Shown here: positions 27,191 to 36,400 of the stretch, one piece after another
Layout of the letters: the number at the start of each line of letters is the position of its first letter
Position numbering within the stretch: the first letter of the stretch is position 1
Origin: Anthropogastromicrobium sp050944455
Lineage (GTDB): Bacteria; Bacillota; Clostridia; Lachnospirales; Lachnospiraceae
Direction of reading: 5' to 3'
Length of the DNA: 64,000 nucleotides
Assembly (NCBI GenBank): GCA_050944455.1
Contig: JBMNRC010000002.1
Span: forward strand, 1 to 64,000
Program-made: the position numbers and the translations under genes
The notes under the pieces: generated by a model
Databases searched by the model: none
Told to the model about the DNA's origin: nothing
What the model saw: the letters and a program-made list of their open reading frames with translations, nothing else

Positions 27191-27685
27191 TCGGTACCTC
27201 CTTTGACAAAGACAATCCGGCAGCGGAAACTCCATCTGAACTGCCGCCCGTGCGGAGAGGTTCCTGCAGCAAGGTCAGGCGCAGGCGGCGCAGGACGCCG
27301 GCCGGGATGAGGCTCACAGGGAGAAATCCGGCGGTGCACAGCGGGGAAGACCGGTCTGGAGAATTTGCCGGATGCTGAGAGCACGGAAAATAATACTGAA
27401 GTGATTTTACCATACTTTTGGAAACGCCGGCACCCGCCGTCCTGTATTGGCCGGCTTTTCCGGCGGCAAAATGAAGACAGTGAAAGTCGATCTTCTGATA
27501 ACTCCGGGGAAAGTTTCGATAAATTTTAGATGTCCGGCATTGATAAATTGGATAAAATATGATACACAATTTACCGGAAAATGATTCCGCGGTGAGAGCG
27601 GATCATCTGCTATTCAGGGGAAAGAAGGAAAACGGCTGAAGGGCTGTGCTTTCCGCAGATCATCAGGGAAGGGAGGCATGGGACG
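27191..27685. other. Divergent intergenic region between the GH35 gene and rpoD
   Basis: About 495 bases with no supported gene. The AT-rich block 27520-27570 (TTGATA at 27540, TATGAT at 27558, TACACA at 27563) probably contains the rpoD promoter, but the boxes do not fall at an ideal spacing. The motif GATAAATT occurs twice there. No clear promoter for the GH35 gene could be fixed. Confidence 0.5.
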
Positions 27686-29209
27686 GTGAGCGGACAGAAA
27701 CTGAACAGAGAGACAGAAGTGAAATCCGAAAAGAAAGCTGAAGTGAATCAGGAAACGGGAACGAAACTGAAGGCAGAAACAGACGCGAAGCTGGAAACGG
27801 AAACGGAAACAGAATTGAAACAGGATACGGAAGCAAAACTGAACGAACAGGCGGACGCTGAACCGCTGAAGGAAACAGATACAGAACCGAAGAAGGAACC
27901 GAAGCCGAAAAAGGAGGCCGGAACAGAAGAAGCGAAGAGGGAACGGAACAGAAAACCGGAGACGGCTGCGAAAACGGTTTCCGGCGGAAAGGCGGAGACG
28001 GAACCGAAAAATACCCCGGAAAAGAAAGCGGAGCAGGCAAAAATCTGGGATGAGAATGCCGACGAACTGCTCAAGCTTGCCGGAGAAAACGGAAACGCGC
28101 TGGATTTCGCGGATATCAAAAAGTTTTTCGAAGCAAAGCATATCGAGCCGGAGCAGCTGACGGAAGTCTACAACGGCCTGGAAGACGCGGGCGTCGCCGT
28201 GCTGAGGCCGGAAGATACGAACGCTGAAGAAGAGGAAGAAGAGGACAGCGGGGAAATGGATGATGAGCCCGTGTCCGAGCTGGTAGAGTCCCCGGATGAA
28301 AATGATGAATCCGGAGACGAGTCCAGGATGACCTGGACGCCTGAGAGATCAAACCCGAGGGAGGACGCGGATTTTACCGCTTCCGGCGAGGATCTTGTCA
28401 AGGTTTACCTGAGGGAAATCGGGCGCATCCCCCTGCTCACGCAGGAGCAGGAAATCGAACTGGCCAAGAGAATGGAAGCAGGGGACAAATCCGCCAAGGA
28501 ACTTCTGATCACGGCAAACCTGCGCCTGGTCGTCAGCGTCGCAAAGAAATACCTGAACCGCGGCCTCAGCTTCTCTGACCTGATTCAGGAGGGTTCTATC
28601 GGCCTGATGAGGGGCGTTGAAAAGTTTGATTACCGCAAGGGGTATAAGCTCAGCACTTACGTTACCTGGTGGATCCGCCAGGCTATGTCCCGCGCCCTGG
28701 CGGACCAGTCCCGCACAATCCGCCTTCCGGTTCACCTGACAGAGACGATGAACCGCGTGTTGCGGGCCTCCCACAAGCTGGCTGAGCAGTACGGCAGGGA
28801 GCCTACCGCCGCGGAGCTGGCGAAGGAACTCCAGATGACGGAAGACCAGATCAACGAGATCATGCAGGTTTCCCGCGATCCCACATCCCTCGATACCCCG
28901 ATCGGCGAGGAGGAAGACACGAGCCTTTCCGATATGGTCGCCGACACCAACCTGATTTCGCCGGAAGCGAACGCGGAACAGCAGATGCTGAAGGAGGAAA
29001 TCAACAAACTCCTCAATGAGCTGGACGAGCGCGACCGCAAGGTGCTGGAGCTCCGCTTCGGCCTCAACGGCAACAAGCCTCACACGCTGGAGGAAATCGG
29101 CAGCCAGCTCGGCGTCACCCGCGAGCGCGTGCGCCAGATCGAGGACAAGGCGATCCGGAGACTCCGCAACCACCAGAAATCAAAGCGAATCAGTGATTTC
29201 GCGGAGTGA
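27686..29209 (+). CDS. rpoD: Primary sigma factor RpoD (SigA) with extended N-terminus
   Basis: 507 residues; directs RNA polymerase to housekeeping promoters. From about residue 118 the standard parts follow: region 1.1 (118-178, ADELLKLAGENGNALDFADI), an acidic linker (EEEEEEDSGEMDDE), region 1.2 (DLVKVYLREIGRIPLL, from 236), region 2 (NLRLVVSVAKKYLNRGL; YVTWWIRQAMSRA), region 3 and region 4.2 (LEEIGSQLGVTRERVRQI). Residues 1-117 are an extra Lys/Glu/Thr-rich segment of repeated KxETE-like units, absent from the usual 360-390-residue SigA of Firmicutes. The start is GTG 27686 after GGGAGG; the extension has no stop and uses ordinary codons, but a start nearer region 1.1 cannot be fully excluded. 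Confidence 0.95.
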   Translation: MSGQKLNRETEVKSEKKAEVNQETGTKLKAETDAKLETETETELKQDTEAKLNEQADAEPLKETDTEPKKEPKPKKEAGTEEAKRERNRKPETAAKTVSGGKAETEPKNTPEKKAEQAKIWDENADELLKLAGENGNALDFADIKKFFEAKHIEPEQLTEVYNGLEDAGVAVLRPEDTNAEEEEEEDSGEMDDEPVSELVESPDENDESGDESRMTWTPERSNPREDADFTASGEDLVKVYLREIGRIPLLTQEQEIELAKRMEAGDKSAKELLITANLRLVVSVAKKYLNRGLSFSDLIQEGSIGLMRGVEKFDYRKGYKLSTYVTWWIRQAMSRALADQSRTIRLPVHLTETMNRVLRASHKLAEQYGREPTAAELAKELQMTEDQINEIMQVSRDPTSLDTPIGEEEDTSLSDMVADTNLISPEANAEQQMLKEEINKLLNELDERDRKVLELRFGLNGNKPHTLEEIGSQLGVTRERVRQIEDKAIRRLRNHQKSKRISDFAE

Positions 29210-29303
29210 ACCGTCTGTGCGGAATCCTTCCCCGGAATATCCAGGCGGCGGACCGCCGGAACAGGTTTCCGGGATGAAAAGACAGAACTGTTTTAAGCCA
29301 GGG

Positions 29304-29351
29304 CCCGGCAGAAGATGCTTTCGCACTTCTTCTGCCGGGTCTCTCCGTCTT
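29304..29351 (+). terminator. Terminator after rpoD
   Basis: An 11-base-pair stem (29304-29314 with 29329-29339) with a 14-base loop, followed by a weak TCTCTCCGTCTT tract. Confidence 0.6.
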
Positions 29352-29393
29352 AAGAACGCCTGCCGGGGGCGGCCGTCCCGACCGCGCGGCAGC

Positions 29394-29531
29394 GCCGGCG
29401 TCCTGATCGGGCGGAAGCACCGGTGCCGCTGCCGGGGAGCCGATTTCGCGGGAGGGTCCGGCAGCCCTGCCGGCGTCCTGGTCTGGCGGAAGCGTCTGGC
29501 GTCCCTGCCGGGAATCCGATTGCGCGGGAGC
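29394..29531. repeat. Diverged intergenic direct repeat, 75-base period
   Basis: A unit of about 62 bases beginning GCCGGCGTCCTG at 29394 recurs at 29469 with the same order of motifs (GGCGGAAGC, CTGCCGGG, CCGATT, GCGCGGGAG or similar). It is non-coding and lies between the rpoD terminator and the tRNA-Val promoter; nothing else is seen in 29352-29590. Confidence 0.6.
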
Positions 29532-29593
29532 TTCGCGCGGCTCTGCTGTCTTTCTGCTTCCGCCGGAAGCCGGTGAAAATTTCTAAAAAACAC

Positions 29594-29622
29594 TTTACAA
29601 AGTTTTGCTGAAGTGGTATTAT
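29594..29622 (+). promoter_or_regulatory. Promoter of tRNA-Val
   Basis: TTTACA (29594-29599), 17 bases, TATTAT (29617-29622); start near 29629, 13 bases before the tRNA. Confidence 0.82.
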
Positions 29623-29641
29623 TAAATTCGCCGTTTGGCAA

Positions 29642-29714
29642 GGAAAGTTAGCTCAGCTGGGAGAGCGCCCGCTTGACGTGCGGAAGGTCATGGGTTCGAG
29701 TCCCTTACTTTCCA
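29642..29714 (+). tRNA. tRNA-Val (GAC)
   Basis: 73 bases. The acceptor GGAAAGT (29642) pairs with ACTTTCC (29707-29713), discriminator A. The D-arm is GCTCAGCTGGGAGAGC. The anticodon loop TTGACGT gives GAC. The outermost pair of the anticodon stem is C-A, a mild irregularity. CCA is not encoded. Confidence 0.93.
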
Positions 29715-29720
29715 TCTCTG

Positions 29721-29751
29721 CACCGATGAGAAATCTCATCGGTGTTTTTTT
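29721..29751 (+). terminator. Terminator of tRNA-Val
   Basis: A perfect 10-base-pair stem (29721-29730 with 29735-29744), an AAAT loop and seven T. Confidence 0.93.
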
Positions 29752-29969
29752 GTTTTTCTGATCCGGCATTTCCCCTGATTTTCTTTGCCCCGATTCTGTC
29801 CTGCCCGCCTCCGGTATTTTTCTGTTTTCATGTTTTCCCGCTTTGAAATTCTGCTGCTTCCGTTTTTATCAGCGTGTGCTTCCTCCGGCTCTGAAACCCG
29901 GCGGAATCCCGGCGCCTGAAAAATCCGCAATATTTCATCGCTCATCTTTTTGAAACCGGGATTTTTCCG

Positions 29970-29997
29970 TTGCACTTTTCGGGGAATCTCGTATACT
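29970..29997 (+). promoter_or_regulatory. Promoter of the MATE exporter gene
   Basis: TTGCAC (29970-29975), 16 bases, TATACT (29992-29997). The leader of about 105 bases contains a perfect 9-base-pair GAAA-capped hairpin (30064-30072 with 30077-30085) a few bases before the ribosome site. The preceding stretch 29752-29960 shows nothing. Confidence 0.75.
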
Positions 29998-30110
29998 GTG
30001 GGACAACAGCAAAAATACAGCATCCGTTCCGGGATTGTTTCACTGCCGCCGCGGACGGAAGTCATACCGGCGGAAACGCCGGTATCCTGATGAGAAAAAA
30101 GGAAGGTAGT

Positions 30111-31496
30111 ATGAAAGAGAGGATCCGCCGGATCTGCGACCGCCTGATCAGCCCGGATGTGAGGGAAATCGATACCCACGAAGGACACCTGACCCTGATC
30201 GGCCTGTTTGTGCCGCTGTTTGTGGAGCAGCTGCTCATGCACCTGATGGGCACGGTGAACACTCTGGTGCTGAGCCATTATTCCGATGGGGCCGTCGCGG
30301 CCGTTGGCGCCGCAAACCAGGTGGTTTCCCTGTTCTACACCGTTTTTTCCATGATCAGCGGCGGCGCGTCCGTCGTGATCAGCCACCGCCTGGGCGCGGG
30401 AAACGAGGAGGCTGCAGGGGACGCTTCCTTCACGGCGATTCTGTCCGGGTTCGCGATGAGCTTTGCCTGCGGCCTGGTGCTGAGGGCTTTCGCCGTGCCG
30501 CTCATGACCATGCTCAACCTGGAAGGCAGCGTGCTGGAGATGGCGGAGCAGTATTTCCGCATCTGCATCAGTTTCGCCTTCCTGCAGGGCACGATGAACG
30601 CCTGTTCCGCGACTCTTCGAAGCTACGGCAGGCCGAAGGTGGCCGTCGTGGCTTCCATCCTGATGAACGCCCTGAACGCTGTCCTGAACATGATCGTAAT
30701 CTACGCGCCTTCCCTCGTTCCCCTGCACGGCGTTGAGGGAATCGCCGCGGCAAACGTTATCAGCCGGGCCTGCGCGCTGGCCGTCCTGCTCATATATCTG
30801 GCCCGCTGCGATCTGCCGCTGAATTTCCGCACAAAGAAACTGACGGCGCTGCGGAGCCTGAAAAATATCCTGCATATCGGTATCCCGGCGGGCGTCAGCA
30901 CGCTGTCGTATTCGCTGTCGCAGGTTGTTTCGACGTCGATTCTCGGGCTGCTCGGGCAGACAGCCCTCTCAGCGAAAATCTATGTTTCGACGGTCGTTTT
31001 CTATGTTTATGTGATTGGCTACTCGCTCGGCCTGACGATAGCGATCATGATCGGCTGGATCGCCGGCTCCGGGGACTTTGACAGGGCCGTAAAGCTCAAC
31101 CACCAGTCGCTCAGGCTCGCGGTTTCCATCAATATGATCCTGTCCGCCGTGATCTGGATTTTCGGGCGCCAGCTCATCGGCCTGTTTACCTCCGACCCGG
31201 AAATTCTCGCGATGATCCCCGGGATCCTCGCGATTGACTTTTTTGTGGAAATCGGGAGAGGGTTCAACCATATCGAGGAGAACTCGCTGCGCGGCGCGGG
31301 CGACGCGGTATTCCCAATGATCATCTCTGTGGCCTCATGCTGGGGAATCAGCATCCTGTTCTCGTGGATCCTGGGGATTCAGGCGCATCTTGGCCTGTAC
31401 GGGTGCTGGATTGCCTTCATGATGGATGAATTTTTCCGCGGCATCAGCTATCTGTGCCGCTTCAACAGCAAAAAGTGGACCAGAATGGTCGTCTGA
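30111..31496 (+). CDS. MATE family multidrug/metabolite exporter
   Basis: 461 residues with twelve predicted helices in two six-helix halves. It shows the NorM/DinF-type features of the MATE family: an N-terminal half opening with LFVPLFVEQLLMHLMGTVNTLVLS, a GAANQVVSLFYTVFSMISGGASVVIS segment, and a second half restarting near LKNILHIGIPAGVS. MATE pumps use Na+ or H+ gradients to export cationic drugs or metabolites; the substrate is unknown. ATG 30111 has GGAAGG five bases upstream; ATG 30090 is in frame with no good site. The neighbour is an FMN split-barrel protein 33 bases on, probably co-transcribed. Confidence 0.92.
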   Translation: MKERIRRICDRLISPDVREIDTHEGHLTLIGLFVPLFVEQLLMHLMGTVNTLVLSHYSDGAVAAVGAANQVVSLFYTVFSMISGGASVVISHRLGAGNEEAAGDASFTAILSGFAMSFACGLVLRAFAVPLMTMLNLEGSVLEMAEQYFRICISFAFLQGTMNACSATLRSYGRPKVAVVASILMNALNAVLNMIVIYAPSLVPLHGVEGIAAANVISRACALAVLLIYLARCDLPLNFRTKKLTALRSLKNILHIGIPAGVSTLSYSLSQVVSTSILGLLGQTALSAKIYVSTVVFYVYVIGYSLGLTIAIMIGWIAGSGDFDRAVKLNHQSLRLAVSINMILSAVIWIFGRQLIGLFTSDPEILAMIPGILAIDFFVEIGRGFNHIEENSLRGAGDAVFPMIISVASCWGISILFSWILGIQAHLGLYGCWIAFMMDEFFRGISYLCRFNSKKWTRMVV

Positions 31497-31529
31497 CCGG
31501 GCGGATGCCGTCCGGAGGAAGGAGAAAAC

Positions 31530-32006
31530 ATGTTCAGACCGATGAGAAGATTCAGACAGCAGCTGTCGGAAGAGGAAGCCATGACGGTGCTGAGGGACGG
31601 CCATCTCGGCGTTCTCTCCGTGCTCGGCGACGATGATTATCCCTACGGTGTCCCGATCGACTACGTGTGCGGTGGGGACGGGCACCTGTATTTTCACTGC
31701 GCGGGAACCGGCCACAAGATCGACGCGGTCAGGAAACACGACAAGGCGTCCTTCTGCGTGACGGACGGAGGAGTTCCGATCCCCGGCGATTTCGGGAGAA
31801 TGTACAGAAGCGTCATCGTGTTCGGCAGGATCCGGGTCGTGGAAGACCGCGATAAAGTCCTGAAGAAAGCCTGGGAGCTCGCCATGCACATCTATCCTGA
31901 ACGGGAGTCCTTTTACAGGGAGGATCTGAAGAAAAACGCGAAGAACGTGCAGATCCTGGAACTGGTCCCGGAGCACATCACCGGAAAGCAGGTCAGGGAA
32001 AGATAA
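31530..32006 (+). CDS. Pyridoxamine 5'-phosphate oxidase-like FMN-binding protein
   Basis: 158 residues with the split-barrel flavin-binding fold of the NimA/Pnp-oxidase-like superfamily. Typical segments are EEAMTVLRDGHLGVLSVLG near the start, PYGVPIDYVCGGDGHLYFHCA in the core, GHKIDAVRKHDKASFCVTD, and RSVIVFGRIRVVEDRDK. Such proteins reduce nitro compounds or other small molecules using FMN; Nim types confer nitroimidazole resistance. It sits 33 bases after the exporter gene, so a joint detoxification role is plausible but inferred. GGAGGAAGGAG precedes the ATG. Confidence 0.88.
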   Translation: MFRPMRRFRQQLSEEEAMTVLRDGHLGVLSVLGDDDYPYGVPIDYVCGGDGHLYFHCAGTGHKIDAVRKHDKASFCVTDGGVPIPGDFGRMYRSVIVFGRIRVVEDRDKVLKKAWELAMHIYPERESFYREDLKKNAKNVQILELVPEHITGKQVRER

Positions 32007-32056
32007 CAGGAAAAACAGGCCACAGGAAAACAGACCACAGGAAAACAGACCACAGG
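32006..32056. repeat. Three tandem 15-16-base repeats before a membrane protein gene
   Basis: ACAGGAAAACAGACC-type units start at 32006 (16 bases, one variant), 32022 and 32037 (15 bases each), with a partial fourth that runs into the ribosome site of the next gene. Copy-number change would alter the spacing between the two genes. Confidence 0.85.
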
Positions 32057-32067
32057 GAGACAGTATC

Positions 32068-33174
32068 ATGATATTCGGGATGACCTATTACCAGATCTGC
32101 ATGTATTTCCTGATCTATTCTTTTCTCGGCTGGTGCGTGGAAGTGATCTACCACGCGCTGGCCCAGGGAAAAATCGTCAACCGGGGATTTCTCAACGGGC
32201 CGGTTTGCCCGGTGTACGGCTTCGGAATGCTCGGGATCTGCGTACTGATTTATTTTCTGCCCAAAGATGCGGGAACCGGCGAGGCCAGCGTCCTCGGCGT
32301 CTTCTTCGGCGGAATGATTCTGTGCACCGCTGTGGAGTTCATCGCCGGATTTCTGCTCTATCACATTTTTCACACCAGATGGTGGGACTACAGCCGTCTT
32401 CCGCTCAACATCGGCGGATATATCTGCCCGCTGTTCTCCGTTCTCTGGGGAATCGCCTGCGTGCTGGTTGTCCGGTTCGTTCACCCGCTGGTGCAGCAGG
32501 CGTCGGCGTCCTCCCAGACTGTTATCCCGCCGAAATACGGGTGGCCGGTCATGCTGGTCCTGTACATCATTTATTTTGTCGACCTGGTGGCGACGGTGCT
32601 GACGGTTTCGGGCATGAACAAAAAGCTGGCGGAACTCGACAGCCTTGACAGATCACTGCGCATCGTGAGCAATAACCTGTCGGAGGCGATCGGCGGGACG
32701 ACGATCAAAGCATCCGAATCCGTGGGCGAAGCCCGCGTGCAGGGCGCTCTGGCCAAAGCCGAGATCCGGGATAACGCGGCCGAGAAGATGGAGCAGTACA
32801 GGGCGGCTTCCGCAGAGTTCCGGGAAGAGAGCCATGAGAAGATGCGTGAGGTCCGGGCTGGCCTTGAACAGATGACGGACAGCGGAAAAGCGGCGGTTTC
32901 CCAGGCGGCGGGTAACGCGAAGGAAGCTTATGCCCAGATGACTGACGGTGCGAAACAGGCTTACGCGCAGAAGAAGGCGGAGTTTGAGGAGCGCCGCAGC
33001 CAGCTGGTGATGGATCTGGCCGGCCATAAGGTTTTCGGGACGGGACGTCTGCTCCGCGCTTTCCCCGGGATGAAATCCAGGGATTACAACGAAATGCTTG
33101 AGAAAATCAGGCAGTACCTGAAGGACAGGGAAAACAGCAGAAAAGGCGGATCCGGAAATCCGAAGGAAAAATGA
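32068..33174 (+). CDS. CmpB-like putative ABC-transporter membrane protein with amphipathic tail
   Basis: 368 residues. The first 190 form the ABC_trans_CmpB-type membrane domain (FLIYSFLGWCVEVIYHALAQGK, FLNGPVCPVYGFGMLGI, FHTRWWDYSRLPLNIGGYICP), with about six helices; this family is annotated as type IV permease-like but lacks an identified ATPase here. The remaining 180 residues are a long, polar, helical tail made of imperfect 11-residue periods (AEIRDNAAEKMEQYRAASA, KEAYAQMTDGAKQAYAQKK), apolipoprotein- or YtxH-like. The tail is an unusual addition. No partner gene is adjacent. Confidence 0.8.
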   Translation: MIFGMTYYQICMYFLIYSFLGWCVEVIYHALAQGKIVNRGFLNGPVCPVYGFGMLGICVLIYFLPKDAGTGEASVLGVFFGGMILCTAVEFIAGFLLYHIFHTRWWDYSRLPLNIGGYICPLFSVLWGIACVLVVRFVHPLVQQASASSQTVIPPKYGWPVMLVLYIIYFVDLVATVLTVSGMNKKLAELDSLDRSLRIVSNNLSEAIGGTTIKASESVGEARVQGALAKAEIRDNAAEKMEQYRAASAEFREESHEKMREVRAGLEQMTDSGKAAVSQAAGNAKEAYAQMTDGAKQAYAQKKAEFEERRSQLVMDLAGHKVFGTGRLLRAFPGMKSRDYNEMLEKIRQYLKDRENSRKGGSGNPKEK

Positions 33175-33193
33175 CGCGGAGCCTCGATAAGCA

Positions 33194-33330
33194 GCCCGGC
33201 GGCAGAGAAATCTGCCGCCGGGCCGCCGGGTATCAGGGGAATAGCTGACAATTCGCTGAAAAATGCCGGCCGGAAAACATTTGCGGTTTTTCGCCCGGCA
33301 TCAGGAAGATATCCGGCATCAGAAGGATAT
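33194..33330. repeat. Hairpin and 18-base tandem repeat before the GH115 gene
   Basis: A perfect 12-base-pair stem (33194-33205 with 33212-33223) follows the CmpB-like gene. Two head-to-tail 18-base units (33295-33312 and 33313-33330, CCGGCATCAGGAAGATAT and a one-step variant) precede the GH115 gene. No promoter stands out. Confidence 0.6.
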
Positions 33331-33407
33331 CAGCCGGTGCATCGCGAACATCGCGCGGAGAATTTTTTCTGCCGCGGCGTGAACCATACAGAAAGAAGGG
33401 GACGGAC

Positions 33408-36400
33408 ATGATTCTGAACAGGTATTCACAGATAACACTGCAGCTTTCCGGGAAGGAAAACCGCGCGGTAAAACGGGCCGCGGCGGCGTTCAGGTCGGAT
33501 CTGAAAAGAGCTCTGGACTGCCGGGTCAATGAAAGCCGGATGACTGTCGGGACGGTGATCCACGTCGCTACGGCGGGCGTGGAACCGGCCGACAAGGCGA
33601 TGGACAACATCGGCTGCGGGCTTATCCCGGCGCTGAAGCCGATTCCGGCCGGAATCACCGACGCCATGCGGGCGGAAGACGGCTCGCTGCGCCGCGAAAA
33701 CTATGTGATCGCGGTAATCGGCGGAGAACTGTGGCTGTGCGGCAGCGACCGCCGGGGTACGATTTACGCGGTTTATGAATTCTCGGAGAAGTGGCTTGGC
33801 GTGTCGCCGTGGACTTTCTTCGCGGACGTCCCGGTGCGGAAAAAGATTTCGGTGGAGATTCCGGAGGGAACGCTGCAGTCGGACTACCCGATGGTTGAGT
33901 ACCGCGGGGTTTTCATCAACGATGAGGAAGAACTGGAGCACTGGGCGCAGCGGTATCTGGGAGAAGAAACCATCGGGGTCAGGACCTACAGCCATTTTTT
34001 CGACCTGCTGCTGCGCCTGAAGATGAACTATATCTGGCCGGCCATGCACGTGAATTCCTTCAACGCGGACAGGGCCAACGGGGACCTGGCCGACGCCTGC
34101 GGCATTGTGGTCGGAACCTCCCACTGCGACATGCTCATGCGGACGAACAACCATGAGTGGAAACCGTGGCTGGAGAGAAAAGGATACACCGGAGCGGAGT
34201 ACGACTACTCCATCCCCGGGGAGAACCGGAGAATCCTGGAGGAGTACTGGCAGGAAAGCGCGGAGCAGAACAAAGATTTTGAAGTGTGCTATACGCTGGG
34301 AATGCGGGGAATTCACGATTCCGGTTTCGAGACAGGCTCGCTGGCGGGACTGCAGGGGAAAGAGCTGCTTGACGCGAAGATCTCCCTGCTGGAGTCGGTG
34401 ATCGACGCGCAGGAGAAGATTCTTTCCCGGACGCTGGATCACCCGACGCTCAAGACCTTCATTCCGTATAAGGAAGTTCTGGAGCTGTACGACAACGGCC
34501 TGAGGGTTCCGGAAGACCTGACGCTCGTCTGGGTGAACGACAATTACGGCTATGTGCGCCGCTACCCGGATGAGAAGGCGAAAGCGCGCCCGGCGGGGAA
34601 CGGAATCTATTACCACAATTCCTACTGGGCGCCGCCGACCGGTATGGACTACCTGTTCCTTCCGTCCATCCCGCTCTCCCAGACGCGGAACGAGCTCAAA
34701 AAAGCTTACGCGGAGGGAATCCGAAAACTCTGGGTGACCAATTTCGGCGCGCAGAAACCGCTTGAGCAGGAGATCACGTTTTACGCGCAGCTCGCCTGGG
34801 AGACCGGGAAGCCGAACCCGCAGACCGACGACGAGGAGGAATTCCTGCGCTGCTGGATCGACCGCACGTTCAGCGGAAACCACGGCGGCGAGCTGGCTCC
34901 CCTGCTGGTTCTCTGCGGCCGCCTGTCCAGCGAGCGCAAGGCCGAGCAGATGGATGCCGACGCCTTCTCGCAGACCCTGCACGGGGACGAGGCGGCGGAG
35001 CGAATCCATCTGTATGAATCGATGATGAAAACGGGAAACCGCGTGTGGAGATCGCTGCCTCCGGAGGAGCGGGACGCCTTTTTTGAGCTGGTGCTGATGC
35101 GAATCCACGCGGAGTACTATACCGCCAGCATGTTCTATTACGCGGACCGCAGCTTTCTGTGCGAGCGCCGCGGAAATCCGAAAGGGGCGTCGGAATACGC
35201 CGGCCGCTCTCTGGCCTTTGAGCGCCTCCGCCGGCGGATGCTGGCATATTACAATCACAGAGTAGCGGACGGCAAGTGGGACGGCATCCTGACGCCGGAG
35301 GAGTTTGCCCCGCCGCGGACCTCCTGCTGCCCGGCCTGCGCGGTCCCGCTGTCGGTCGGCGGCCCGGAGATGCAGGTGCACGTGTGGAACGGGAAGCCTG
35401 CCCTGAGCTTTGTCCCGGGTGACGCGGTCAAGTGGATTGAGATCGCGAACGCCGGTACCGGCAGCGTATCCTGGCGGATAGACCTGCCGGAGTGGCTGGA
35501 GTTCCGGGATATCCGCGGCGAAGACGGCGTGAACGCGCGCGGTGCGCGCAGCGGGCTCTTCTGCCCGGAAGACACGGCGGACAGCCATCCGGAGGGCAGA
35601 GAGACCCGGGAGAAAGCGGCGGGCATCGCCGAGGCCAGAGCGGAGAGCGGAGGAAACGGAGTCCGCGGTGCCAGACGCGAGGGCACCACGGAAGTGGAAG
35701 AGCGCGTGCTGCTGGCACTGAATGGGGAGGCTGTCCGGAAGGCGCTGGAGAGCGTGCCGGGAACCGGGGAAAACCGGCAGGACGCGGAAACCGCGGCGGC
35801 AGGAGTCCCTTCCCACGGTCAGCCCGCATCGGATGATGAGCCGCGCGCCGCAGGGACCGGAGCATCCGGAGCGGAAGACACCGGAAGATCCCCATATCTA
35901 TCGCTTGAGGGAACCATCCGGGTCGTTCAGACCGACGGCCCCTTCCGCATGGACATCCCGGTTTCCTGCCTGCTTCTCCCGGAAGATGAAACTGCCGGGA
36001 CGGCTGTGGAGGACGACGGGATGATTTCGGTGGACGCCGACCGGATGGATCCGGCAGCGTCAGATCCGGATTCGTGGAACCGGATTGCGGGCCTCGGCCG
36101 GCACAGAGGGGCCCTGATGGAGGCGAAGAAAGCAGCCGACGGCTCCTGGAAGGCGCAGGGCGGCAGTCTTACGTATCCGGTTTTTGTGACGGAGGAGAGC
36201 CCGAAGACGCTGCAGATTCACCGCTTCCCGACACTGAACTCGGTCGGGCGCCTGCGCTTTGCGGTATCGGTGGACGGCGGAAAAGAAATTCCCGCGGAGA
36301 CGGAAGCCAATGACGAACACCGGTCTTCCTGGGAACTGAACGTCCGCGACGGCGTTGACCGGCTGAATGTTCCGCTCCCGCCCCTCAGTGTGGGAAGGCA

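Noticed and set aside
33426..35816. Open frame of 796 codons antisense to the GH115 gene
   Set aside because: A shadow frame caused by high GC at third positions; no ribosome site, no family resemblance.
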